Of a DNA stretch of 64,000 bases, positions 1-7,093 are shown in pieces. The DNA comes from Alistipes sp. GTDB taxonomy: Bacteria > Bacteroidota > Bacteroidia > Bacteroidales > Rikenellaceae. How positions within the stretch are numbered: the stretch's first letter is position 1; the number at the start of each line of letters is the position of its first letter. The translations under genes and the position numbers were made by a program. The DNA lies in the NCBI GenBank assembly GCA_017505725.1, contig JAFVOR010000043.1:1-64000 (forward strand). Direction: 5' to 3'. The notes under the pieces were generated by a model. That model worked only from the letters and a program-made list of their open reading frames with translations. It did not search any database and had not been told where the DNA came from.

Positions 1-87
1 GGCATTCGCTCCCGCTGGTCGCTGAATGGCAACTAATGGCAATCGCTCGTTGCACTCGCTGAACCGACGCCAAACCGAGAGCAGAGG

Positions 88-225
88 GTGCTTGCACACT
101 TTGCCGAGGTGCGAAGGAGGGAGACCGAAGGTCAATGGCAATGCGCCAATATTAAGCACTCCTTTGGAGTGCGCTGCCATTAAATGACATTAAGGGCTGA
201 AAGCCCGAATGCCATTAAATGCCAT
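88..225. repeat. cluster of short palindromes, left of the lipoprotein gene
   Basis: Three perfect small hairpins lie in this otherwise gene-free stretch: GTGC-TT-GCAC (88-97), GCACTCC-TTT-GGAGTGC (156-172) and GGGCT-GAA-AGCCC (194-206). The last two are separated and followed by the direct repeat TGCCATTAAATG (175-186 and 210-221). The design, a palindrome with a 2-3 nt TT/TTT/GAA loop between CCAT-containing spacers, matches the cluster at 4241-4393 on the other side of the lipoprotein gene. Bases 1-87 hold nothing I recognise. Confidence 0.6.
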
Positions 226-250
226 CTTTGTAGGCGCACCCCCCCCCTAA

Positions 251-330
251 CAGCCTTTAATTGCCCTTACTCGCCCTTACTCGCCTTTACTAACCCTTAC
301 TAGCCCTTAATCACCCTTAACGCCCCTAAC
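251..330. repeat. degenerate 10-bp tandem repeat (consensus about TnGCCCTTAC)
   Basis: Eight consecutive 10-bp units (such as TCGCCCTTAC, TAACCCTTAC, TAGCCCTTAA) run from 251 to 330, just beyond the terminator of the lipoprotein gene. The same word recurs in intergenic DNA at 4426-4475, 22281-22310 and 32081-32164. No open reading frame or start signal is associated with it. Confidence 0.7.
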
Positions 331-366
331 AAAAAAAACTGCGCCCCTCGCAATGAGGAGCGCAGT
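331..366 (-). terminator. intrinsic terminator of the lipoprotein gene
   Basis: On the minus strand, about 20 nt after the stop codon, ACTGCGC and CCTC (338-349) pair with GAGG and GCGCAGT (355-366) around a GCAAT loop with one mismatch. The stem is followed by eight Ts (complement of A331-A338). Confidence 0.65.
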
Positions 367-385
367 AGAAATGGATGCTATTTGA

Positions 386-3300
386 TTAGTTTACACCGTT
401 CCAATTAACGAACTCATCACATACGCCTGTGCCGCTAAAGCCGCCATTAGCCCAAGTTGTGTAGCCATATACACGACCACTTGCAAGACCGTCTGCATTA
501 TTCAAAACGGTTGCAGCATCAATGGTGTTTGTACCCTCGAATACAATCGATGTCTTAGCAAATGCACGACCGACATAGCCCGAAGCACCTGTTGGATCAC
601 AACCGTCACCACCAATAGCAGTAATTGTACATTTCTCTACCGAGCAGTTGATAAACTTGACTGGATTAATTGTGCCACCATCCTCGATGGTTGTTGCGCC
701 TACAAATGCAGCTACATTGCAAACGCCTGTAACCGAAGAGTTTACAATATGAACATCCTCGAATGTAACCTCACCATAAGTGTTGCCCCAGATTACAGCA
801 GCGCCATATCCTCCGTTTGCAACGGTAGCATTATCGAATGTAAGGTTGCGAACTACGCCCGGAGTTGTACCAGCATAGCTACCATTTGGAGTGCCGGTGA
901 AGAGAGAACCATTTATTGCCAAGTTGCTAATAGTGTGACCCTTGCCATCGATTACGAAACCATTGTTTGCATTGTTACCAACAATAACAAATACACTATT
1001 CCAAGTGTGGCCGGTTGCATCAATATCTGCACTGATAGAGTATGTCTTACCCCACATATGATTGCTATAAGCATTTACAGCCCAGTAGTCGTGCATCTGA
1101 ATAAGTCCCTCTGCCGAAAATACAGTGTACTCCGACTTGTCGGCATTAACCCAAAGCTTTGAGTAGCCATTAACAGTTGTCCAACCTGCAAGAGAAATTG
1201 GCTCGCCGTCAATAGTAACTGTACACTCTGGCTTCTTGCTACCACCAACATAGTCTGCAACATCAGCAGTTGCGCCGTCGAGAGTTGCAGTGCAGTTTGT
1301 GATAGTCAAAGTCTTGCCTACATCCTCCATATCGATGAAGTTGGTCTTGTCGCTCTTGAATACGAAAGTACAGTCGGTCAAAACGGTGTTAGCGTAGATG
1401 TTCAAGCCGTTGTACGACGAACGAGTGTCAGTACCGAAAGTACAACCCTCGAATGTAGCAGTACCCTCGCCACCATAAGCGTTGAAGCCATTGATGTGAC
1501 AATTCTTGAAGAGAACATCACCCTTCATACCGTCAAAGTGGAAACCACGGAAGTTGTTGTTGATAACGCAGTTCTCGAATACTACGGTCTTACCAGCCTC
1601 GCTGTAGCACCAACGAAGAGCCTCTCCGCCCTCGAAAGTACAGTTCTTAAGAGTACCGTAGATAGTACCCGATACAGCAATACCACCCTCGTTCTTGAAT
1701 GTTGCACCAACAATAGTTGCACCATTGATATTCAGGCCTGAAGTACCCTCAAATACTACACCCTCCTCGCAAGAGAGAACGGTCTCTGCAGTAAACTTGT
1801 TACCAGCAGGCATTGTGTAAGTACCAGCAGCGAGATGAACGCGAGTCTCACCATTGGTGAGGGCCTCGGTCAACTCCTCAGCTGTAGAAACTGTGCTTGG
1901 AACAACAATTTTGAACTGGTTTGCGTATGTAAGTGTGCTCTCGAGGTATGCCTTCATCTCTGCGTTAGCAACATAGATGGTTGTACCAGGGAGTGTACCA
2001 GCCATAACACCGAATGCGTTAGCCTCAACAGTAAACTGAGGTGCGTTGATAATAACCTCCTTGAGCTGCTTACAGTCGCGGAATGCCTGTGCACCGAAGT
2101 ATGTTACACCCGCGTGGAACTCAACCTTTACCAAACCGGTAGCACGCAAGCAGTTCTCCTCTATACGAGTTACGCCTGCAGGGATATTGATAGACTCAAG
2201 TGAAGCACACTCCTGGAAAGTACCCTTACCAAGAATGGTTACTGTCTCTGGAATAACAACATTCTTCAAGTTAGTACAAGACTGGAATACGCCCGAGCCT
2301 TCAACACCGATAGCAGTAAGGCCTGCTGGCAACTCAACAGTCTCGAGTGCGTAGAAACGACGGAATGTACGGTCGTACAAAGTAGTGATACCCTCACCTA
2401 CAACAACCTTCTTAATTGTGCTATTCTCCTCTGCGCCTACAACGCCACGACGAACTACACCATTCTCAACTATAGAGCCCAAAGTAACCTCTGTACCGTC
2501 CTCGCTAACGCTATGGGTAATACCCTTGACATCAGCCTTAACAGAATTTGTAAAACCATAACGGACACCATTTACATTAGGAACAAAATCTGCGCCCTCG
2601 AAGTTGAAGTTAAGCAATGCCTTCTGCGACTCAGCCTTAGTCTCAGAGCCAAAGTCAGCAGCTGTGTAGTTGTGTACCCACAAAGCATAGTTACCACCCT
2701 TCAAAGTAGAGTTCTTGATGGTTACATTGTTCATCTGAGGACCGCTGTTGAATACACGAACAGCAACATAAGGAGACTCCAAAGTAGATTCGTTATCAAC
2801 ATTCAAAGTAACCTCGCCCCAGTTGTTCAAGTGAGCAACGAAAGCCATATCCGAACCACCCAAGTTCTTTGCAGTAACGCCCTCGAGGTTGAGAACACCA
2901 CCGGCAGTGATGTTGAAGATTGTAGTCATACTGTTCCACTCCATATTGTCGCCAGTGTGCTCAGTCTCGATAGTACCATTCTTAACAGTCAAATTACCTT
3001 TAACGAGCAACATTTCGTAGTTCTTACCAGTCTGTGTCGACTTAGCCGAAAGAGTGTGGCCACCGAGGTCAAGAGTGATATCCTTGCCACTAGCAACGGT
3101 GTATGTTGGATTCTCGACAGCGCGAGTTGTAGCCTCGTTGAGGTTGATATCCTCGCCCAAGATGATTACATCCACCTTTGCATCATCAAATGCGCCATTA
3201 AACTCATCGGCATTGTCTACTGTGATGTGAATCTTGCCATCGACAACCTCATACTTGTTGTCGTCAGAGTAGCCCGGCTTGATCTCAACATTGATGTCGG

Positions 3301-4165
3301 TAGTGCTGGTGAGCAACTTACCGTAGATGTTGGTGCGGTAGTTTGCTCGCATAGGCACTGCACCGATAGTGTTGTTGATAACTGTGCCGTCCCCTGCAGT
3401 GATAGTGTAAGTTACGTCGTACGAACCCTTGTCCTTACCTACCAATACATAGCTCATAGCCAAGTAGTCGTGACCTGCAACCTTGAACTCCTCACCTGAT
3501 GGAACTGTAGCAGCAGCAAAAGTAACCTCTGTAACATTGTCGGTAGCAGTACCGTCTACGAGGTTGAGAGTGCTGAATACATTCTTAACAACGAGAGCAG
3601 AAGTCTCAGGAACAAAGTTAGACTTTGCAGCCTCTGCAAGGTCGCTTGTACCAACGTTTACCTGAGCGAAAGGACGACGAAGCTCTACACCAAGTGTAGC
3701 TGCACCCTTAACCTCGAACTCCTTGTAAGCGTAGAAAGCGTCGCGCGACTCGTCGTTACAAACTGCACCATTGTAGTTAACGGTTACAGTCATAGCGGCA
3801 GGGTTGAAAGTGTAAGGAGCATCAACAGCTGCCGAAGCCCAGAAGATTGCAGCATACTTCTTGTTGTTGGCCAACTCGATCTTCACGTTAGCTGCGCCAT
3901 TAACAAGAGTCTTTGCCTCATCACCTGCAGCGGTGAGATTCTCGAGGTAAGAGAGAGTCTTGTTCTCTCCCTCAACCTTTACCTCGTAAACAGCATACTG
4001 GAGCTTGGTAGCAGTCATACCGTCGCTGTAGGAACGCATCTGTGGCGCACCCACCTCGAACTCCACTGTAGCAACTCCGTCTGCTACGACACCAACCTCG
4101 TTGATGTCGGTCTGGCAAGCAACCATTGCAAAGGCTGCAGCCAATACTAAGAAAAGTTTTTTCAT
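386..4165 (-). CDS. large surface lipoprotein with beta-helix and BspA-type leucine-rich repeats
   Basis: A 1259-residue predicted lipoprotein. A signal peptide ends in MVAC, with Cys17 as the lipidated residue. Residues about 20-300 resemble the fimbrillin-like/DUF6562 modules of Bacteroidales surface lipoproteins. About 330-550 is rich in short beta strands with Asn and Gly turns, like a right-handed beta-helix. About 570-740 carries LRR_5 (BspA-type) repeats, for example TVELPAGLTAIG and NVVIPETVTILG. The rest, to about 1250, is again beta-helix-like, with repeated F-x-N/G-C-T/x turns. Such proteins usually sit on the outer membrane and mediate adhesion or glycan contact; the ligand here is unknown. 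The gene stands alone with its own candidate promoter and terminator, between two palindrome clusters. The lipoprotein call is firm, the domain borders approximate. Confidence 0.8.
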   Translation of the reverse strand: MKKLFLVLAAAFAMVACQTDINEVGVVADGVATVEFEVGAPQMRSYSDGMTATKLQYAVYEVKVEGENKTLSYLENLTAAGDEAKTLVNGAANVKIELANNKKYAAIFWASAAVDAPYTFNPAAMTVTVNYNGAVCNDESRDAFYAYKEFEVKGAATLGVELRRPFAQVNVGTSDLAEAAKSNFVPETSALVVKNVFSTLNLVDGTATDNVTEVTFAAATVPSGEEFKVAGHDYLAMSYVLVGKDKGSYDVTYTITAGDGTVINNTIGAVPMRANYRTNIYGKLLTSTTDINVEIKPGYSDDNKYEVVDGKIHITVDNADEFNGAFDDAKVDVIILGEDINLNEATTRAVENPTYTVASGKDITLDLGGHTLSAKSTQTGKNYEMLLVKGNLTVKNGTIETEHTGDNMEWNSMTTIFNITAGGVLNLEGVTAKNLGGSDMAFVAHLNNWGEVTLNVDNESTLESPYVAVRVFNSGPQMNNVTIKNSTLKGGNYALWVHNYTAADFGSETKAESQKALLNFNFEGADFVPNVNGVRYGFTNSVKADVKGITHSVSEDGTEVTLGSIVENGVVRRGVVGAEENSTIKKVVVGEGITTLYDRTFRRFYALETVELPAGLTAIGVEGSGVFQSCTNLKNVVIPETVTILGKGTFQECASLESINIPAGVTRIEENCLRATGLVKVEFHAGVTYFGAQAFRDCKQLKEVIINAPQFTVEANAFGVMAGTLPGTTIYVANAEMKAYLESTLTYANQFKIVVPSTVSTAEELTEALTNGETRVHLAAGTYTMPAGNKFTAETVLSCEEGVVFEGTSGLNINGATIVGATFKNEGGIAVSGTIYGTLKNCTFEGGEALRWCYSEAGKTVVFENCVINNNFRGFHFDGMKGDVLFKNCHINGFNAYGGEGTATFEGCTFGTDTRSSYNGLNIYANTVLTDCTFVFKSDKTNFIDMEDVGKTLTITNCTATLDGATADVADYVGGSKKPECTVTIDGEPISLAGWTTVNGYSKLWVNADKSEYTVFSAEGLIQMHDYWAVNAYSNHMWGKTYSISADIDATGHTWNSVFVIVGNNANNGFVIDGKGHTISNLAINGSLFTGTPNGSYAGTTPGVVRNLTFDNATVANGGYGAAVIWGNTYGEVTFEDVHIVNSSVTGVCNVAAFVGATTIEDGGTINPVKFINCSVEKCTITAIGGDGCDPTGASGYVGRAFAKTSIVFEGTNTIDAATVLNNADGLASGRVYGYTTWANGGFSGTGVCDEFVNWNGVN

Positions 4166-4240
4166 AGTGTTTGTTAATTAAAGTTTATAAAATGTGTTAA
4201 GTAAAAAAGTGTATTTCTGTTTTTAGCCATTGGCAATTTG

Positions 4241-4393
4241 TGGCGTCGGGCATAAATGCCCTCTATGGCGTAACACCTTTGGTGTTCTATGGCGTCAGGC
4301 TTTCAGCCTTCTCTGGCGCGCCATAAAGCAGTTCTTGAACTGCGTCGCCATAAAGGAGGTTTACCTCCGTCGCCATAAAGCCAACTTGTTGGC
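4241..4393. repeat. mirror-arranged array of six perfect palindromes
   Basis: Six perfect hairpins occur in 150 bp: GGGCAT-AA-ATGCCC (4248-4261), AACACC-TTT-GGTGTT (4272-4286), AGGCT-TTC-AGCCT (4297-4309), GCAGTTC-TT-GAACTGC (4328-4343), GGAGGT-TT-ACCTCC (4355-4368) and GCCAAC-TT-GTTGGC (4380-4393). Each has a different stem. Spacers are constant and flip orientation at the centre: CTATGGCGT in the first half, GTCGCCATAAA in the second, meeting at the palindrome TGGCGCGCCA (4314-4323). It lies in the 592-base gene-free stretch upstream of the lipoprotein gene (4166-4757). Confidence 0.75.
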
Positions 4394-4425
4394 GCCGCTA
4401 TGCTCGCTTTGCACCCGCTAATGCC

Positions 4426-4475
4426 CTTAACGCCTCTAACGCCCTTAATAACCGCCGCCCTTAATAACCGCCGCC
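4426..4475. repeat. CCCTTAA-type short tandem repeat
   Basis: Two 10-bp units (GCCCTTAAC and GCCTCTAAC forms) are followed by two exact copies of the 16-mer GCCCTTAATAACCGCC (4441-4456 and 4457-4472). The sequence family is the same as at 251-330, placing such repeats on both sides of the lipoprotein gene. Confidence 0.65.
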
Positions 4476-4500
4476 CTCGCAACTCACTGATAATCAAGCA

Positions 4501-4534
4501 AATACCCCCCCCTACATAGGTAGGGAGGGGTATT
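4501..4534. terminator. long C/G-rich hairpin, possible bidirectional terminator or attenuator
   Basis: AATACCCC and CCCTAC (4501-4515) pair with GTAGGG and GGGGTATT (4520-4534), with one C-A mismatch and an ATAG loop. The plus-strand side is followed by TTTAT. No plus-strand gene ends here. On the minus strand it lies inside the predicted leader of the lipoprotein mRNA, so it could act as an attenuator. Function uncertain. Confidence 0.4.
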
Positions 4535-4585
4535 TTATACCCTTGTTGTAATATTTATAGTGTGTTCTTGCATATTTTGCAATCA

Positions 4586-4618
4586 CAAAGTTAGGAATTA
4601 TTTTTCGTAATATGCAAA
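4586..4618 (-). promoter_or_regulatory. candidate Bacteroidota promoter for the lipoprotein gene
   Basis: Read on the minus strand: TTTG (4618-4615), a 21-nt spacer, then TAACTTTG (4593-4586), matching the TTTG / TAnnTTTG consensus of the Bacteroidota primary sigma factor. It would give a leader of about 400 nt that includes the hairpin at 4501-4534 and the palindrome array. Confidence 0.4.
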
Positions 4619-4722
4619 AATATTCACATTTTTTTGTAAAAAAAGTAGGTGGATACGAATTATTTTTCTCGTTGCGATTTAACTTTTTCTATGTTGAAGT
4701 GTCTTTCCTTAAGAAAAAGTAT

Positions 4723-4730
4723 TACCTTTG
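4723..4730 (+). promoter_or_regulatory. candidate -7 element for the PHP gene
   Basis: TACCTTTG fits TAnnTTTG and lies 27 nt before the ATG at 4758. No convincing -33 TTTG is seen at the expected distance. Confidence 0.35.
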
Positions 4731-4757
4731 TGTGAAATTTTAACTAAGCATTCAAGT

Positions 4758-6011
4758 ATGAAGAAGAGTAAGTTTTTACTTCTTGCAGTTACCTTTCTTG
4801 CCGTTGTTTCGACGGCTGTAGCCGAGAAGAAAAATGATGTAACAAGATCGTTGCATACGGGTAAGCATCGTCAGGAGATTATCATTCCAAAGGTGTGCGG
4901 ATACAATGTTTATAAGGCTGATCTTCACACCCATACAATATATTCGGATGGTAGTGTGACTGCACCTTGGCGTCTTCGCGAGGCGTGGTTCGATGGCTTG
5001 GATATCCTCGCCATCACCGACCATATGGAGTATCGCCGTATCGAGCGTAACCTTATTAAATTTATGGGCGCGTACATAAAGGAAGAGTATCGCCACCTTG
5101 CAAAGGGTGTCAACACCAACATCCAGGGTGAGAATGACAAGCCCGATGAGCACGGAATACTTGTAGATATGAATGTGGGTTACGAGGAGGCTCTCGAGAG
5201 CAACGAGCAGTATGGATTGTTGGTTGTTCGTGGCGTTGAGATTACACGAAATCAGGGCCACTACAACGCCATCTTCACACAGGATAATAACAAAATCTAC
5301 GATCCCGACATCCGCAAGGCGATCAAGAATGCGGTGGATCAGGGCGCATTCGTCTTCCAAAACCACCCAAAGCGCAATCCCGACACCAAGACCAAGATGA
5401 CACCTCTTGCCGAGGAGATGTACGAGAAGGGCTATGTCAAGGGTACAGAGATTGGTAACGGTCACGCATTTTGGGGTTGGTTGGTACCTCACTGTATGAA
5501 CAACGGCCTTGCACCCATCTCGAACTCGGATGGCCACGCCTCAATTTCCGAACGATTTTATCCGTACTACAACGATGGCGCATACCGTAATATGACGCTT
5601 ATCCTTGCCAAAAAGTGCGACGAGAAATCGATTAAAGAGGCGCTTTTTGCAGGTCGCACCATCGCTTACCACAGCAATAAGCTCGTAGGTAAGGAGGAGT
5701 ATCTCGTAGATCTCTTCAAAAATAGTGTAACCATTGAGCATCAGTGCGATACCAAGAAGAGTACCCTTGTGACCCTCACCAATAGATGTTCATTCCCATA
5801 CGAGCTTAAGTGGGGTAAGAATGCAACTGCGGTAGTTGGTGCTATGGGTGCCATCCAGATATCATTGCCAAAGGGTGCCGAAAGTGTTGAGTTCACTATT
5901 ACCAACCTTATCACTGGTGGTAAAAAGCGTGCAAAAGTTACTCTCAACTTCAAGCGCAAGCCGGATAATGAGTATCTCAGGGCAGAGCCAAACCGCTGGT
6001 TCCCGTACTAA
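4758..6011 (+). CDS. secreted PHP-domain metallophosphoesterase
   Basis: A 417-residue exported protein. An N-terminal signal peptide (about residues 1-22, ending STAVA) precedes a PHP domain. The metal-binding motifs are visible in order: DLHTHT with SDG (residues 55-65), AITDH, RGVEIT, QNHP, EIGNG and SNSDGH. PHP domains use a three-metal centre to hydrolyse phosphoesters or phosphate. The last 100 or so residues look like a small beta-sandwich without catalytic motifs. Bacteroidales commonly encode such secreted stand-alone PHP proteins; the substrate is not known. I start at the ATG at 4758 (MKKSK), because an earlier in-frame TTG overlaps the -7 promoter element. Single-gene unit, convergent with the TspO-like gene. 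Confidence 0.8.
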   Translation: MKKSKFLLLAVTFLAVVSTAVAEKKNDVTRSLHTGKHRQEIIIPKVCGYNVYKADLHTHTIYSDGSVTAPWRLREAWFDGLDILAITDHMEYRRIERNLIKFMGAYIKEEYRHLAKGVNTNIQGENDKPDEHGILVDMNVGYEEALESNEQYGLLVVRGVEITRNQGHYNAIFTQDNNKIYDPDIRKAIKNAVDQGAFVFQNHPKRNPDTKTKMTPLAEEMYEKGYVKGTEIGNGHAFWGWLVPHCMNNGLAPISNSDGHASISERFYPYYNDGAYRNMTLILAKKCDEKSIKEALFAGRTIAYHSNKLVGKEEYLVDLFKNSVTIEHQCDTKKSTLVTLTNRCSFPYELKWGKNATAVVGAMGAIQISLPKGAESVEFTITNLITGGKKRAKVTLNFKRKPDNEYLRAEPNRWFPY

Positions 6012-6129
6012 ACGAATCTGATTGGTGAATTTTGCACCAACCTTCAGTAGCCGAACTCCTCACATAGGTTTACTATGCTGCGGGTTCGGCTCTTTGTTTG
6101 GCACAAAATTCCCTCAACCATATTCGTTT
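6010..6129. repeat. palindromic intergenic element, copy 1
   Basis: A 120-bp element bounded by the inverted repeat AAACGAAT (6010-6017) / ATTCGTTT (6122-6129). Inside are AATTTTGCAC (6028-6037) against GCACAAAATT (6101-6110), AGCCGAAC (6049-6056) / GTTCGGCT (6084-6091), and a central CATAG (6063-6067) / CTATG (6073-6077). Copy 2 is at 61880-62003. The left end overlaps the stop codon of the PHP gene, so it may double as a transcription terminator; the inner stem is followed by CTTTGTTT. Confidence 0.65.
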
Positions 6130-6142
6130 AGTTGGTGGTTGT

Positions 6143-6176
6143 CTGATTGGTGCAAAATTCACCAACCATATTCGTT
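6143..6176. repeat. internally deleted copy of the palindromic element
   Basis: TCTGATTGGTG, the left-end sequence of the element at 6010-6129, is joined directly to CAAAATTCACC and AACCATATTCGTT, its right-end sequence. The hairpin core is missing. TTGGTGCAAAATTCACCAA (6147-6165) is the exact reverse complement of 6022-6040. It sits just before the stop codon of the TspO-like gene. Confidence 0.5.
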
Positions 6177-6183
6177 GTCGCGG

Positions 6184-6639
6184 TTAGTTGTTTATATAGA
6201 TCCATCCATTGAGGTAGGTGGCGAAAATCAACCACAGCATATAGGGCACGAAGAGCAGTGCGGTGACAACTCTTCGCTCCGCTGCGTAGACTATGTAGGC
6301 GAAGACCGTAACGTCGAGCGCCATTATCACAACGAGGCCGAGAAACGGACTTCGCAGTGCGAAAAAACAGACACTCCACAGAAAGTTGAGCAGAAGTTGC
6401 AAGAGCCACAGCTTCACAAGTCCCAAATCACCCCTTACAAGCATAGTACCCAACGATATACCTATCAAAAGGTATAATATGCTCCACGCTATGGGGAACA
6501 CTATGGCAGGAGGTGTCAATGGTGACTTTTCCAACATTGGATACCACTCGATAAGTGCGTCGCCTTGCAGGTATCCGCCCAGCATTCCGATGGCAAAAGT
6601 TATCACCACGGGAATGGCGTAAGACAAGAATTTTTTCAT
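6184..6639 (-). CDS. tspO: TspO/MBR-family membrane protein
   Basis: A 151-residue protein with five hydrophobic segments, the normal size and topology of TspO (tryptophan-rich sensory protein, the bacterial relative of the mitochondrial benzodiazepine receptor). Family marks are visible: WYPMLEKSPLTPP, FPIAWSILYLLIG, LNFLWSVCFF and YMLWLIFATYLN. These proteins bind porphyrins and other tetrapyrroles in the membrane; the physiological role in Bacteroidota is unsettled. It is on the opposite strand to its neighbours and is not in an operon. Confidence 0.88.
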   Translation of the reverse strand: MKKFLSYAIPVVITFAIGMLGGYLQGDALIEWYPMLEKSPLTPPAIVFPIAWSILYLLIGISLGTMLVRGDLGLVKLWLLQLLLNFLWSVCFFALRSPFLGLVVIMALDVTVFAYIVYAAERRVVTALLFVPYMLWLIFATYLNGWIYINN

Positions 6640-6658
6640 ACTGTTTTTACCTATTTTC

Positions 6659-6699
6659 GCCCTCTCTGTTGCAACAAGCAGACCAAAAGAGGGCTTTTT
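6659..6699 (+). terminator. candidate plus-strand hairpin terminator upstream of the polysaccharide operon
   Basis: GCCCTCT (6659-6665) pairs with AGAGGGC (6688-6694), followed by TTTTT. A second hairpin, TTTTTCGC (6695-6702) / GCGAAAAA (6711-6718), overlaps the T run. No plus-strand gene ends just before it, so it may insulate the promoter at 6732-6763. Confidence 0.35.
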
Positions 6700-6731
6700 C
6701 GCGCGTATGTGCGAAAAAAGTGCGTTTTTAA

Positions 6732-6763
6732 TTTGCCGATTTAAGTTTTTATCCCTATATTTG
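6732..6763 (+). promoter_or_regulatory. promoter of the polysaccharide operon
   Basis: TTTG (6732-6735), a 20-nt spacer and TATATTTG (6756-6763) match the Bacteroidota TTTG / TAnnTTTG promoter. Initiation near 6770 would give a leader of about 320 nt before the first gene at 7094. Confidence 0.55.
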
Positions 6764-6769
6764 TTTCGT

Positions 6770-7093
6770 ATTATAAGTCAATGGTGTATCTTGGTTGCGG
6801 ATTGTAACCTTAGAAAATGGCAGCTATTGCAAATTGTTTGGTGGTAACGCGCTGTGAATCAATGCGTTGTTATACTACCAAAGCCCCCGAGGTATGCGCC
6901 TATGTCAAATTTGTGGCGATGGCGAAGGGTGGCAGAGCGAGGCCTCTATCGCGGGCGCATAATGCGAGCGTGCGATGAATGATGTCGCAAAGATGATTTT
7001 TTTGAGAGACAGGACAACATAAAATATTGGCGATATCCAACCAATTATCGCCGCAAAAAATAACCAAAACAAATTAACCTGAAATTTTCTTTT
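6770..7093 (+). promoter_or_regulatory. long 5' leader of the polysaccharide operon with hairpin and short ORFs
   Basis: This stretch of about 320 nt lacks a recognisable gene. It holds a two-part hairpin: TTTGGTGG (6837-6844) with CTACCAAA (6875-6882, one G-U pair) and AACGC (6846-6850) with GCGTT (6864-6868). It also holds an 8-codon ORF (ATG at 6781) and a 53-codon ORF (6817-6978) of unknown meaning that overlaps the hairpin. Bacteroides capsule operons are known for long leaders read through with the help of UpxY-type antiterminators. No upxY is in this window, so control by antitermination here is inference. Confidence 0.35.

Noticed and set aside
749..3499. Plus-strand frames opposite the large lipoprotein (up to 328 codons)
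   Set aside because: Cys/Leu/Val-rich translations without domains, fully antisense to a well-supported gene.
4241..4393. CRISPR array, because of regularly spaced repeats and unique segments
   Set aside because: The unique segments are 13-16 bp perfect palindromes, the repeats are about 10 bp and invert midway, and no cas genes are present.
5173..6477. Frames overlapping the PHP and TspO genes, including a 151-codon plus-strand frame at 6022
   Set aside because: They run through the palindromic element or antisense to tspO and show no domain or plausible start.
6817..6978. A real 53-codon gene in the polysaccharide leader
   Set aside because: No recognisable family, atypical residue composition and overlap with a hairpin. 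Kept only as a note on the leader.
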